A stretch of DNA of 64,000 nucleotides from Patiria miniata (Eukaryota; Echinodermata; Asteroidea; Valvatida; Asterinidae), in assembly GCF_015706575.1 (NCBI RefSeq), contig NW_024037069.1, forward strand, positions 44,833,553 to 44,897,552. Direction: 5' to 3'. How positions within the stretch are numbered: the first letter of the stretch is position 1; each line of letters starts with the position of its first letter. Below, one piece after another: positions 1-12,008 of this stretch. The notes below the pieces were generated by a model. It was not told the DNA's origin, did not search any database, and saw only the letters and a list, made by a program, of their open reading frames with translations. A program made the position numbers and the translations under genes.

Positions 1-805
1 TTGAAATCAGATGATGTCCAAATATATCAGCCAAAAAAAAAGCTCGGCAGCTATGTTTCAGTTCGTCCTCCTTGTCCGCTTCCTACTCTATCTGTTCATG
101 CATAAACCACCAACGACACCTTTATATATGACACATCCGTCACATGATCAAATTTGTTAATCTTTTTTTTTATATTAATGAAACCAAAGTTCGGTGTCAC
201 AATTAAGGCAACATTGCAGTCTGGTCCCACGGGATTAAACAGTCACGCCAGGGCGCCCTCGCGTGAACTCGTGTATCCCAGCGATGCAGACGTAAACTCA
301 ACGACAGATGTTGCTCTATGCTCTCACAAGATTTTTCATTAATCACAAACGAACAGTCATTTATCTTACACACCCATCTTAATTGGGTTCGTCTGCCTGT
401 GGCTTTGGCCGCCTCAATAAAAACGTCAAAGTCGATTGTCATTCCTGTACCTTCACAGCCACCTATTTTATTTCAATTAGACAGATGCTGCTGTTTATTA
501 GCCTGAATTAATAACATTTCACTCCATGGATGGTGGGTTATGTTGGCTTCTAAATGCCAAATGATGCAAAATTGAGTGCTGCATTTTGTGGAATGTGGTA
601 AAAGTAAATTGAGAAGAAATTGGAAAAAGTCTAGCTGTCTACATATAATTTCAAACACCTGTGAAATCAATCATAAACAACTGGGAACAAGATTATGTTT
701 AAAGCATAATGTACAAAATGTACAGTCATTGTGGAAACATCATGCAAAACTATTTAAAGTATTGGCCGCATTAGCATAAATGTAGGCCTACTGGGACGAA
801 GTATT
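1..805. other. No gene seen
   Basis: AT-rich sequence with short random open frames on both strands. I recognise no domain, exon pair or repeat family in it. Confidence 0.5.
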
Positions 806-1018
806 CAGTGGCGTAGCCACGGGGGTCGTGGGGGGCGACAGCCCCCCCCCCCATGAAACCTTGAAACCCCCCAGTCGCCCCCCCCCCTGAGATTTTGAGT
901 TTCTAAAAAAAATTATCATTGATCAACATGACGCCCCCCCCCCCCCATTCAATGTTACAGCCCCCCCCCCCCCCCCCCCCCCCCCCACTGAAAAATTCCT
1001 GGCTACGCCACAGTAACT
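806..1018. mobile_element. hAT-type MITE with poly-C core (CAGTGGCGTAGCCA family)
   Basis: The left end CAGTGGCGTAGCCA faces a right end containing TGGCTACGCCA. The element is flanked on both sides by the 8-bp direct repeat GAAGTATT, the target-site size typical of hAT transposons. The interior is long C runs around a short unique segment ending in ATTATCATTGATC, which recurs in the copies at 9262, 36082 and 36330. No coding capacity, so it would be mobilised by a transposase encoded elsewhere. Confidence 0.85.
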
Positions 1019-3371
1019 GGAAGTATTCAAATATGAATGTTTAGTTGGCGTGACTAGTTGCTTTTGGCCGTGTTCGAATAGCTTGGCTGGGGTCGTAAGT
1101 GAGACCAGTGGGGGGGGGGGGGTGCAGAGTGGCAGAATTCGACGGGAAAAGCAGATTTTCATAGTAGACTCGGGACTCTGATAGAAGCAAAATCTGGACT
1201 GCGAAAATGGATTTTGAATGCAAAATCGGAAAAATCGTTAAAATCGTCATGCCGTCGGCAAAATCGTGGATGGAGAGCGCCACTGATTGTTCGATAGTGA
1301 GCATAATCATCCGCTTTGAACAGCGCCCATATTTGAAGATGGTGTCTAGACTGCCCCCGCCCCACCTTTACGGGGGCCGGGTTACCTGTCCACCTTTTGG
1401 CATCAATGCTCTGTCAGCAAATTGGTTGCCCCCCCCCAAGCGGCCAGCCGGCCCGCCCCATTCAAAGTGGTCTCAGCGGCATTCGATCCTAATACTGGAC
1501 TTTTGCAATATACCCAGTTACACGACTGAATGACACCTTTTTTTTCTAGCCACAGGGTGAGAGAGAAAAAAATAAACCCAAACCAAAGAACATATTTTTT
1601 TTTAAAGAAAATGTGGCACTGAAAATAATTTTGTAAGCCAATTAAAATAATAAATAAAAAAAGGAACTTCAATTGCTCAATCCGTTCAAAATATTTATAC
1701 CACTAATTAAACAAAATGACCCTTAAATCTGTTTCGTGCAATGTGATTTCAAGAATTGTCGTTACAATCGTCTTCAAACATCACCAGCGATAAAACCCTC
1801 AGTTTAAAATTTAAAAACATTCAACAGAGTCCTTTTGAAGTCCCGTCTTTAAAGAATAGTATTTTTTTTTTCATCTGAAAATAGTTTAGTACATGACCGG
1901 TAATAATTATTGTGCTACATTTCTTTAAATATGACTCCGTACGTAGGGAGGTAAGGGAGGTAAGGGAGTCCACTGTGCTTGATTAAGATAAATATTTTGT
2001 TTTCCTAAAAAAAATGAGTTTTTAGGAATAAGTGGGATATATGGAAGTGAAGCCAGCAATGTCAGTGTTCCCTTCAAGGTGATAAATAGGGAGCTGCATT
2101 TTTTTCTTATTCACAACCATTGATTTGCTCTTTATGCAAATATATTCACGGTCAGTATTCATGGCAAAAAGAAAGCGGCGAATATTCCTTTTGAAAAAAA
2201 TGTAGCCCGGTAGATTATATGGTGAGTTTTATTGGAAACTTATTTTGATTATATATTTTTTCGGTATAACTTTGAAAAACTCACATAATGGAAAATTTGG
2301 AGATTTTATGCCACCATAGCGCTAGAATAATATGTTTGTAAAATGTCGCCAACATGCGAAGATTAGTGGGTGTGTCACACTGCGCATGTGCAGCAAGTAA
2401 GCCCGTAAGTGTCTACACAGGCAATAGGCTATGAACATGCAGATTGTATTTGTTGGTGTTAATCAAGGACACACTCGACGGGCACCCACCACTTGGTGGC
2501 CAAATCTTGCTTACAAGTCATGCATGATTCATGGTGACTTATTAGCAAGATTTATTGATGGATGACATTTGCGCTTAGAAATACATGCAAACCCTTCGGG
2601 GATGAATCACTGATAGTTTCACGTCTTGAAGACGAGCTTTCGGGTCTTATTCAACCGAAACAGGTAGAAACTATTGTTACAGTTGCTCTACAGCTTCAAG
2701 GTAACCAATCTTGTTTTCATCTTCCACTGTGAAGAATTCCCAGTTGGTGTCACAACAAAATCCTTTTTTTCCCTCTTGTTTTGCACGCACCTCGGTACTT
2801 GGAAAGTAGACCATCCCTTCTAATAAACATAGTCGAGTGGTAAAGTTTCAAACCAATGAGAAACCGGTATTGTTCCCGCCCGTAAAAGCGCGCCACTAAA
2901 TTAAAGAGCGTTTGGCGTTTGGTGCATGCACATAACATTGTATACACAGGGACATGTTCTTGCATACCTTTCCCTTTTATTTATTTATTTATTATCGGGC
3001 AAACAAGATAGAAATATTAAAAACAAACAGGCCCGAGGATTTCCCAAAAGCGAAACAAATCACTATTTAAAGGGATTTCCAGACAACAGATAAAATACAA
3101 ACAGTAAACAAATATACTCACATATACATAAATAGACAAAAAAAACATTGACATAGGACAATTAAAGTAACTACGTTCGAGCACAGTGGCGTTTCCATTA
3201 AACAGAGCTTGCTGGCTTGTGGAGTCTCAATTATGCGCCGCAGCACCTTGTAAACCCTTATAAGTTGCAACATAATGGGTCTCATAATGTTCATATACTT
3301 CATTTACCTGGCTTGGTTGCATTCTCCCCCAGCGCTTTGTATCCTCTGGCAAAAAGCGCTATATAAACACA

Positions 3372-3372
<1 letters not shown>
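1019..3372. other. Intergenic; repeat fragment, no gene
   Basis: No exon recognised. The stretch at about 1675-1860 (Gaaccgttcaaaat-like start, then atgacccttaaatctgtttc) resembles the inner arms of the fold-back element at 49689-50239, so it is probably a fragment of that family. A (TTTA)n run lies near 2975. A 71-codon minus-strand frame at 2750-2965 has no motif I know. Confidence 0.45.
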
Positions 3373-3403
<31 letters not shown>

Positions 3404-3411
3404 GTTTATTA
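3373..3411. repeat. (TTA)n microsatellite
   Basis: An uninterrupted run of TTA/ATT triplets, giving a poly-Tyr frame that should not be taken as coding. Confidence 0.9.
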
Positions 3412-3424
3412 CTACTATTACTGT

Positions 3425-3800
3425 AATAGGGCGACAGGTTTGCGAACTCCGTCCACAATAGGGGGATACACCTTATTGAGGCGACAAAATAACTGTCGCC
3501 CTTTTATGAAAACGACCCTTAGGACAAGGAATTTTGCTGTCGCTAACCATCTAGATCGATTCCTCATGGTCCAATTAGTATAAATACTAAATTTCGTGGA
3601 AAAAACATAAGGTAAACTTGGGTTAGGTGACAGTTTAGGTTTGAGCCATCAATAATGAGTCCATTATCAGACCCACTTGGTGGGGAATAGCGGTACCGCA
3701 CAAAAAACAGCGGTATCGCTATTATCACCGGCGATTTAAAAATGAGACTCTCCCTAAAAGCTACATTGAGTGGGCGCTTATTGTGGGGCGTCTAAAATAT
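3425..3800. repeat. Interspersed repeat, GGGCGACA family
   Basis: Contains AGGGCGACAG, GAGGCGACAAAA and TGTCGCCC blocks and a segment (about 3535-3650) that matches, in opposite orientation, the sequence at about 7560-7800. A diverged cousin lies at about 7265-7500. The alternating GGCGACA/TGTCGCC motifs suggest a non-autonomous DNA element, but I could not fix its ends. Confidence 0.5.
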
Positions 3801-4713
3801 TTATGCTATATATTCAAGGTCAAACAACTAAACTAAGGCCTGTATGATATCTTACGCCTTTCCAAAAACATATCGGAGCTGTCTACACAAGCAAAACTAA
3901 AACAAAAACAAACAACAAATGTGAAAGTTATTGCTGTATTTTTTTGACAGAAATGTATTTTACAGTCAGTGAGCAATATAGTAATATGTTCCACCGAAGG
4001 ACCTCGCGTCTTATCTTGGCCGTACTCTTTCATATCGCGTTGGATATGGCAATCTTTTTACTGCCTGTACGAGGAGAGATGTGTAGCGCCATGATCGAGG
4101 CTGCAGCCGGTGATGATCTTACCACGCTCCGTGACAAGACATTCGCGGCGTTCAGAAACGAATGTCGGCTGAACAAAGACCAGCTCGATGAGAATGATTG
4201 TAAGTATTTAATCCCTCAAATTTTTTTATCTACAAAGTTGGTCTTAACTTAAGTAAGTATGGTGCATTACAAATTGCTAGACTAGTGACTTTCCAGAAAA
4301 AGTGAAAACGTATGAACGATTATTGGAGTCTAGTCGCTAATGACGAGAATGTAAAAAATGTCCCCTTAGTACCCTTAAAAAAAATAATTTTCATTTTTTT
4401 TCTTCCAAACGATACTGGAATAATTAAGCCGGAAAATGTTCACATGGTAGTTGGTACCGGTACCATACATCTTTACGTTGAACACGTTTGTTTTCTTCTT
4501 CATTAAATTGATACGGTGGTTTCCGGGTATTGTGCTAAATGCTGACAATCACTTCAAACTTATTCAATAACAAATTTGCATGTCAGATATATTGATTAGA
4601 ATTGGGTGCCGTTTCAATTTCGACGTACACAGCTTGCTCAGTCATCACCGAGGGGCATTCGAGTCACTTGAAATTCAATATCAAGCCACTCAACATGCCT
4701 TTCCGGCTGGACT

Positions 4714-7084
4714 TAGCCTTGTTCAATGCGGTCTCTCGGCTTTTTGTCGAAGGGAGATAATCGGGCCCTAGCACCCACAATCAACGCGGCTATGTGCGTG
4801 TACCGCCGACCCTTGTCCGTACGAACGGTTCGGTACTAACAGTGTTCATTCGTTTTGAACGTACGCAGGACGGGCATTTACGTCTCAGCCAATGAAAAGC
4901 TTTGCTTGCCACGCTCCACCCACAGTTACCGCCCACCATGACCGTCTACGCCTTACTTGTATTATTCAAATTGTTTGCTGCTTGTATTAACCATGATAAC
5001 AGTACAAGAGGATTCCAAGTCGTTGAGCGGTACAAATATCAACATAACAAAACAACATTCTAAGTGGCAGGATCGGGAACAATAAAGTTGTATAGTGTTG
5101 TACCTATAGGCGACATATGACGTGTGAAGTAATGCACTGGAAATGTTGTACATGTACGTGTATACGTGTATAAAACCCTGTAGTGCACAACTCAAACTCA
5201 TGTTGAAATCTTTCGACAAAGTTTGTCAACCATTTTCCTGTCAATAAAAGTAAACACAAACAAATGTCTGTTTCTTTGAAGCTCTATCGTATAATCTCCG
5301 ATAAATAAAAACTGAAATTAACAAAATAAAAGACTTGTTATCAATAATATCACATGTATTATAAATAAATAATTATAAATAAAAATTGGAAGGACCTGCC
5401 GAAACTTGGGTCAGCTAAATTTGTTGATTAGTAGTTTCAGGGCATTGTACTCTTTAAACAGTTTGCATACAAATATTTCTTTCTATTGGAGATTCAGTTA
5501 AGGTTAATTTTAAACGTAATGACCCAAACTTTTTTCTCAGCGTCGTTAAACATTGGTGATTTACTCTATAAACTTATGATTTACTCCATAAACCTCTTCT
5601 TTGTTTATACATTTATGGCGATATGCATTTAAAACTAGTGCCCTCTCCTCATCATTGATATTCACACGTGCACATTTGTCGAACGTTCCCCATTTCGTGC
5701 CTCACTTTCGTCTCGCTTTCAGAGTGACAGTACCCGACGGTGGCCTTTAGCTTTTACAGGCATACAATGTATATGTCTTGTTAATCTGAATACTGACTGT
5801 ACCCTGAGTTAGCATTTATAATCCTACGTACCGTTTTTATTGTTCTTCTAAGTAGTGCTCGTACCCTGCCTTAGCCTTATTATTTCCTTGCGTTCCGAGT
5901 GTATTGTTAATCTGAATACTGACTGTTCCCTACGTAAGCCTTTTGAATCCTACATAGTTTCTATTGTAGCGCTCGTACCCTGCCTTAGCCTTATTCTTTC
6001 CTTACGTTCCAAGTGTATTGTTAATTTGAATACTGACTGTACCCTACCTAAGCCTTTATAATAGTGTCTATCGTAGCGCTCGTACCCTGCCTTAGCCTTA
6101 TTCTTTCCTTCCGTTCCAAGTGTATTGTTAATCTGAATACTGACTGTATGCTGTACCCTACGTAAGCCTTCATAATAGTTTATATTGTAGCGCAATCTTG
6201 GCAAAGGTGCAGGCAAACAAAATATGCCCGTGCAGATAAAACCCATAAACAGCGTGTTGAAATAATTCCAAAGAAAAGACAGCTCTTCGTCGAGAAAAAA
6301 AAACTCAAAAGGGGGTACAATTATGAATAACAGAAGTCAGAAAGTAATAACATACAGAAAGGAACATGATTGTGGCCACGGGATCCATGACTAAAGGCAG
6401 TATGTACAGTAGGCTTAAATGCTGAGAGGACTCCCTGCAGTTTGAATTCATATACCTGCACTAAACTAACTACGTGCGTAATTCTGTTAGCTTTACCGAC
6501 TAGATTTTGTTTAAAACACATCATGTACAATGTACATGTACTTGCCAAATTGCTTCGATAGAGAGATTCAGCAGGCATTGTGCCAGACAGCTTTATTTGT
6601 AAGAGATCCTCTTTTGTTATATATATTTTTGTACCGCTCAACGAGTTGGAATCCTCTTGCACTGTTATCATGATTAATACAAGCAGCAAAATGTTTTGAA
6701 TAATAAGAGTAAGGCTGTGGACGGTCACGGTGGGCGGTAACTGTGGGTGGAGCGTGGCAAGCAAAGCTTTTCATTGGCTGAAACGTAAATGCCCGTCTTG
6801 CGTACGTTCAAAACGAATGAACACTAACACAACCAGCAAGCACACACACGTGAGTACGGACTGTACGCATGGTGTAAGGCAGTAAATGTAGGCCTACTGC
6901 GAGTACGTGTGTGTACGTGCGTACGTACAAGCATAGCCTCTCGCTGTACAAGTTACTTTCTCACTAGCAGCGTACGGACATCGATATGTGCACGCAATTA
7001 TGCCTTGCCAAGTTGATTAGGGATTTTATAGGCGATTTTTTTTTTATCGGCGAATCGATAAGCCCAACGCCTTGGTCAAGGCTA
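4714..7084. mobile_element. 2.37-kb TIR element inserted in exon 2 of copy A
   Basis: The ends are inverted: TAGCCTTGTTCAA on the left and, on the other strand, TAGCCTTGACCAA on the right. The 9-bp direct repeat GGCTGGACT flanks both ends (4705-4713 and 7085-7093). Inside are subterminal inverted arms of about 200 bp (about 4845-5050 against 6620-6826) and a tandem repeat near the middle. No transposase frame. A 9-bp duplication plus long inverted arms is compatible with a Mutator-like non-autonomous element, but the superfamily is inference. Confidence 0.75.
5740..6195. repeat. Tandem repeat, about 107-126-bp period
   Basis: The block TTAATCTGAATACTGACTG recurs at 5781, 5907, 6021 (one mismatch) and 6128, each followed by ACCCT..TAAGCC and then CGTACCCTGCCTTAGCC. 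About four units, lying inside the transposon at 4714-7084. It produces repeated open frames on both strands that are not genes. Confidence 0.8.
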
Positions 7085-7264
7085 GGCTGGACTTTGAGTT
7101 GAAGACTCAGCATGGTGCGATAATCGCCCTGGCAGAAAACAAGACTGAAGCCTCAATCTTTGCAGATATGAGTAAGTGTGAGGTCAACGATTACACTTTC
7201 CTATCATTCATTTGGCAAAATGGCGCAGCTACACCAATAGTAATAATAACAATAATGATAATTA

Positions 7265-7810
7265 CAGATAATTTGGTATTAGGGAGACATTCCCATAGAC
7301 TTGTGCACATTTTTTTCCCAACTTCAATGACCCCTAACCTAAATGTTACCTTATTCTTCACCCACGAATGTCGTTATTTCTACTAATTCGACTACGAGCA
7401 ATCAATCTAGCCTATTTGTGACATAACATTTTGCCTCTAAGTAGGGGATGTGGAATCGGGAGACATTGAAATCTCTCCCTAATTCGACGTGTCTCCCAAA
7501 GGTATAACTTATGACGCTAAAGTGTCTCTCAAAGGGTATACTATTATTATAATTACTAATGTTGTATTAGGGCGACTTTCCCATAGACTTGTGCACAAAC
7601 TTAAACTGTCACCTTACCCAAGTTTACCCAATCCTTTTCCCACGCAACTCGGTATTTATGCTAATTAAACCACGAGGAATCGATCTGGATGGGTCGCGAC
7701 ATTTAAACTCTTTGTCCTAACAATTAGGCGACACCAAATTGTCGCCCCAATGAGGCGTGTCGCCCTAATCCAGACGACACTTGAGAAATTGTCGCGCCCT
7801 AATGCGGAAA
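7265..7810. repeat. Two related interspersed repeats (TTAGGGCGAC / TTAGGGAGAC)
   Basis: Sub-copy 1 (about 7265-7510) opens TTAGGGAGACATTCCCATAG and carries GTCTCCC motifs. Sub-copy 2 (about 7565-7805) opens TTAGGGCGACTTTCCCATAG and carries GTCGCCC motifs. The same pieces occur inverted at 3425-3800. Confidence 0.6.
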
Positions 7811-7917
7811 TTCTAAATTTAAATGTATTTATAAAGCACACTCACAAGATAGAGCTTCAGATCTAAATTTGGGGTCTGATCTGCTAAAATTAAAGGGTTC
7901 ATGAGTTACATTTTTCT

Positions 7918-8280
7918 TAGGCCAAAAAAAAAGTCTCCGGTTTCTGGTATGCGTGCGCGTCGCCGTAGCCATGCGCGTCGGAAAATGAAAAAGGATTTTT
8001 TTTTTCAATAAACGATGATGTATCAAGACCGCCAAACTCACTGGTTTGACTGGAATCCTGCTGCACAATTTTAACGTGTTTTAAGATAGGGTTATGATCG
8101 AGAATAAGCTTTATGAGGCCTCTCTGAACTCCCATATCTTTGCACTAAGTTTAGTCGGGCACCATTTGCAGTCATCAGCCGACATTTGAAGCAAAAACAA
8201 CAGTTAAAAAAAAAAGCCGGTCGCCGCACCACTTTTTGGGCAAGCTCCATACCAGAAGCCGGAGACTTTTTTTGGCCTTA
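7918..8280. mobile_element. Fold-back element (TTAGGCC ends)
   Basis: The left arm TTAGGCCAAAAA..GTCTCCGG..TTTCTGGTATG is mirrored on the right as CATACCAGAAGCCGGAGAC..TTTTGGCCTTA. Non-coding. The end sequence resembles the larger fold-back at 26433-27094. Confidence 0.65.
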
Positions 8281-8283
8281 GTG

Positions 8284-8826
8284 ACATATTTTGTGCAACT
8301 TTCTACTCCTCTAAAATGTATGAAAGTATTTCACTATCCTTTTTTGTAAATTTCATTGAAAATAACTTTCTTGAAACATTCACATTTGTCCACTTTTTTC
8401 TGGGCAACTATTAGCCCTTAAAGGGCGCTGCGCTATTGCTGTGATGTCATTTCAGGAAGACACTGTTAAGTTTAAGGGGTTTTGTTTATATTGTGAACCC
8501 AAACCTTTGCCAATTGAAAACATTTTGCTCATTGGCTCCTATATATGTACTGACACAACAACGAATCACCAAAGAAGAGAATATTTACGACGACGAAATA
8601 TCTAAAAATTCTTACAACTGTTAATGCTGTAACATTGCTGTTTCTGCCTGAAATGACACCACGGTTTGGCTCATAAATACGGAAATTTGCAAATCAACAT
8701 AAACAAACATACATCAAAATGCCTTTGAAAATGGCAAAACGAAAATTTAAAATAGGGTTTAAAAAGGACGCAGAGGTTGAATTGTTCGTGGATTGCATTA
8801 AGAAATACATTGCATGGGTCCTTTAA
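8284..8826. repeat. Interspersed repeat, intact relative of 53757-54644
   Basis: It aligns by eye with 53757-54644: TTTTGTGCAA.TTTCTACTCCT, GCTGTGATGTCATT.CAGGAA and AAAATGGCAAAACAAA-like blocks occur in the same order in both. Here the CAACGAATCACCAAAG site is uninterrupted, whereas the other copy holds a 349-bp hAT element at that position. No coding potential seen. Confidence 0.6.
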
Positions 8827-9054
8827 GCACTCCTCGATCTAAACAAACTGTACTTTGAAAGACATGTGTGACGATTTTTATAAATGTTTTTAGCAGTGGC
8901 CTTTCCATAAGCTGTGAAGAAATATACCATGTTGACAAGTAGATTTACTGACATATGTAATTTATTTATTTTTATTTTTTTGGTGACGTCGCAATAAAGG
9001 CAGGTACGGAGCTTTTAAAGGGACATAGAGGGGAAAAAAATGAAAACATCTTCG

Positions 9055-9215
9055 TTAGAAAGAAAAAAATCTTCGTTCGAACGAACAAAATCTGCGTTCG
9101 AACGAAAAAAATCTGCGTTCGAACGAAAAAACTCTGCGTTCGAGCGAAAAAAATCTGCGTTCGAACGAAAAAAATCTGAGTTCGAACGAAAAAAATCTTC
9201 GTTCGAACGATCAAC
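9055..9215. repeat. 21-nt tandem repeat with palindromic TTCGAACGAA core
   Basis: About seven units of roughly TTCGAACGAAAAAAATCTGCG. Each contains the near self-complementary TTCGAACGAA. The unit length is a multiple of three and lacks stops, so both strands show long repetitive frames (FERKKSA and VRTQIFF) that I do not regard as genes. Confidence 0.85.
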
Positions 9216-9261
9216 AAAACTTTTCGTATTCTGATTCGATACGGCAATTATATTTCAAACG

Positions 9262-10007
9262 CAGTGGCGTAGCCACCGGGGGGGACATGGGGGGGCGACC
9301 GCCCCCCCCCCCCATGAAACCTTGTCGCCCCCAACCAGTCGCCCCCCCCCCCCCCCCCCGCCCACTGAGATTTTGAGTTTTTAAAAAAATTATCATTGAT
9401 CTACATGACGCCATGGGCGTCAATCCTGGGGGGACAGGGGACATGTCCCCCCCCCCACTTTTTGAAGGGTGGAGCCACAGTATCAAATGCCCCCCCCCCC
9501 CCCCGATTTTTGAACTCGTGTCTCATTCACAGGGCCCTATTATGTACTACAATGTATCTTTTGCTTAGAAAATATAAAGTGGTCTGAAATTGCCTCAGAT
9601 AGCACCACAGAGCATTTAGAATCCAAAATTTTTCGGGGCCCTTAAGCGGGCCCCAAACCCCACGCCTAAAGCTCAGAATTCTGGTAGCTGATTCAATGAC
9701 TCCAACCTCGAAAACGATGTCCAAATAATTATCTTTTGCTAAGAAAATATTAGTTAAAGCATGGAGGAAAGTGGTAAGAAATTGCTTCAGATCACACCAC
9801 AGAACATCTAGAATCAATTTAAGAACATCTAGAATCAATCGTAAGGGCTTCGCGCTTCGCGCTCGCATCAGTTCTGATCAAGGTATGTCCGCCCCCCCCC
9901 CACTTTTGAGAAGCAATTGACGCCCCTGCATGACGCCCCCCATGAAATGTTCCAGCCCCCCCCCCCCCCCAGCGCCCCCCACTGAAAAATTCCTGGCTAT
10001 GCCACTG
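9262..10007. mobile_element. hAT-type element, CAGTGGCGTAGCCA family, 746 bp
   Basis: The 8-bp target duplication TTCAAACG sits immediately outside the ends CAGTGGCGTAGCCA and TGGCTATGCCACTG. The interior has G/C homopolymers plus a segment about 9540-9850 repeated in the elements at 36330, 54057, 56183 and 57609, with the GGGCCC..TTAAG.GGGCCC palindrome and CACCACAGA.CAT.TAGAATC. No intact transposase. Confidence 0.85.
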
Positions 10008-10811
10008 TTCAAACGGGTATAATTTTCATTGCGATTTACACTTCTCAAACAACCTGCTTAATTATTAAACTGCAAATCCATTCGTCGAGTCGTGTGATCT
10101 GAAAACACGATTTTTCAAGGATAATTATCATTAGGGAAAAGTCTGACATAGTCTTGGGTAGAGACTGGATACAAGCAATTCGAGAGGGCGTTATCACGAC
10201 GTAGAACACAACAACGTCTTTTCGCTCGTACCCCCGCCCTGCAAACAGGACGCAGGGACAGGCTGATGAGCGTCACAGAATCTGGTCAAGGAAGTGGGGT
10301 GACATTATTAAAGACATCTGGCTGCAGCTGTTTAAGACCGCAATGAGCCAATGCGCGCAAATGCTATCCGAAAACTTTCTCGTAAAAAAATGCATACATT
10401 CCACACTTTAACGAAATCCCATGCCGATTCCGCCAGCACAATTTGAGTTTGAAGAAAAATATTAACTAAAAATCTGAGACGAAAAAATGGCCTTGTCGCA
10501 CCAACTTTTAAGCGACTGCTTTGACCTTTTTATTTTGAGCACACACATTAATTTAAATATTTATAAGAAAAGCAATAAATGACAATACGGATGACAATAT
10601 GGATGAAAAATAAGCGAACTAGATTAATTACAGAGCCAGTTGCTTCTTGCTCATGCACGGGATGCAACGAGCCTGTATGTTTCTGTACATGTTGGCCTAT
10701 TTCTAGCCCCGTAAATGTGGCCAATTTACTGGACTACCTCTGTAAATAAAGGCCACACTTCCACCATGTACAAAAACATGTCAGACTTTGTCAAATTTTG
10801 ATTTTCACATT
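10008..10811. other. No gene seen
   Basis: No recognisable exon, RNA gene or repeat boundary in this stretch. Confidence 0.45.
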
Positions 10812-11064
10812 TAGGCTTAGTTTGTAGTTTATTTTTGCTTTAGAAGCATACTCACCCTCTTTATAGGCTAATAAGAAAGTGCTGCCTTTTTCAGATGTCT
10901 AATTTTCGTGAAATTTCATGTTGAAATTTTGATACGCATATGTGTGCAAACGAATCTGGAAATTTCACTAAAAATAGACATCTGAAAAAGGCAGTACTTT
11001 CTGATTAGCCTATAAAGAGGGTGAGTATGCTTCTAAAGCAAAAATAAACTACATACTGAGCCTA
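10812..11064. mobile_element. Fold-back MITE, about 253 bp
   Basis: Left arm TAGGCTTAG..TAGTTTATTTTTGCTTTAG and AAGCATACTCACCCTCTTTA are mirrored almost perfectly by TAAAGAGGGTGAGTATGCTT and CTAAAGCAAAAATAAACTA..GAGCCTA. The arms are about 110 bp with a short spacer. Non-coding. Confidence 0.8.
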
Positions 11065-11345
11065 TATACCCCGGCCACATGCACAAGAACATACAACTCA
11101 CATTAAGAAGGAATATCGGCTGGAACGGAAACCCAAGTACAAATAAATGCAAAGTTGCATACAGAACGAAACAAATAAGAACATCCCACATCTCTGGATG
11201 TTCTCTGGTGTATCCCAGTCAGTCCCTGGTGAAATTCCTTACACCAAAGTTTTATGGGACTTGTTGGAGTAATGAGTGGAATGAGGTTGAAGAGCAGCTG
11301 ATATGCAAAGCCAGAAGAACCTTAATACAACAAAAGACTATTGTA

Positions 11346-11691
11346 TGAAGCCCGGAAAGGGACAGGGTGGAATTTTTTTTGGAATTTCCTAATTTGTTCG
11401 CACGAATTACTAATTCGTTCGCACGAATTCCTAATTCGTTCGCACGAATTCCTATTTCGTTCGCACGAATTCCTAATTCGTTCGCACGAATTAGTAATTC
11501 GTTCGCACGAATTAGTAATTCGTTCGAACGAATTACTAATTCGTGCGAACGAATTAGGCCTAGTAATTCGTTCCCACGAATTAGGAATTCGTGCGAACGA
11601 AATAGGAATTCGTGCGAACGAAATAGGAATTCGTGCGAACGAATTAAGAAATTCCAAAAAAAAATCCCACCCTGTCCCTTCCCGGGCTTCA
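11346..11691. mobile_element. Fold-back element with AATTCGTTCGCACGAATT array, TA target site
   Basis: The ends TGAAGCCCGG..GGGACAGGGTGG and CCACCCTGTCCC..CCGGGCTTCA are flanked by TA on both sides, as in Tc1/mariner-type MITEs. The interior is an array of about 14 copies of a nearly self-complementary 18-mer, AATTCGTTCGCACGAATT, joined by CCT or AGT spacers. The left half reads in one orientation and the right half in the other. All frames stay open, giving NELGIRA-like shadows on both strands. Confidence 0.8.
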
Positions 11692-12008
11692 TAGGAAAAC
11701 GCTCTTCTGGGGTAAGAAAACAAATGGCATCAAAATAGATTTGGGTTTTATAGTGTTTCATTAATAATCCCTGAAATTGTCAAAGATTGAACCTGAAATT
11801 GCATATGGGAGATGCTTTTGGATCATAAGCCAATTGACAATTATATAGGAACGTTGCTAATTACCAGGAGATGAACCTACCGATTTAATTTGAAAAAAAA
11901 AAAAACGTGCTCAAAGTGAAGATAGGGATGGCACAAGATGCCCTGTCATTTATTCCGCCTGAAACGGTATCGTTCGGAAGAAAACAATCATTGAATTTTT
12001 TTTTATTA

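Larger units (their letters stand above)
3986..7171 (+). pseudogene. FAMeT-domain secreted protein, copy A (exons 1-2, exon 2 split by transposon)
   Basis: Exon 1 (3986-4199) starts MFHR, has a hydrophobic signal segment ending LLPVRG and continues into EMCSAM and the helical CRLNKDQLDE segment. It ends in phase 1 at a GTAAGT donor and is 214 nt, as in copy C. A Cys-rich exon 2 starts at 4633 after an acceptor ACACAG, reads to 4713, and is cut by the element at 4714-7084. The same exon resumes at 7094 (FELKTQHGA) and ends at a GTAAGT donor at 7171. With the insert and one target-site copy left out, exon 2 is 159 nt and phase 1-1, like the other copies, so the reading frame was intact when the element landed. 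No exon 3 is visible downstream before copy B. Probably dead, although exon 1 itself is undamaged. Confidence 0.75.

Noticed and set aside
5855..6246. Repeated LVPCLSLI-type frame and its minus-strand counterpart
   Set aside because: Products of the approximately 110-bp tandem repeat inside the 4714-7084 transposon.
9040..9247. FERKKSA / VRTQIFF repetitive frames
   Set aside because: Translation of the 21-nt satellite on both strands, not a protein repeat.
11380..11650. CRISPR array
   Set aside because: Units are adjacent palindromes without unique spacers, inside a TA-flanked eukaryotic transposon.
11346..11761. Long overlapping open frames on both strands (NELLIRSHE- and NSFARI-like repeats)
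   Set aside because: They arise from an 18- to 21-nt palindromic array without stop codons inside a transposable element. Every frame is open, and no domain or splice context supports coding.
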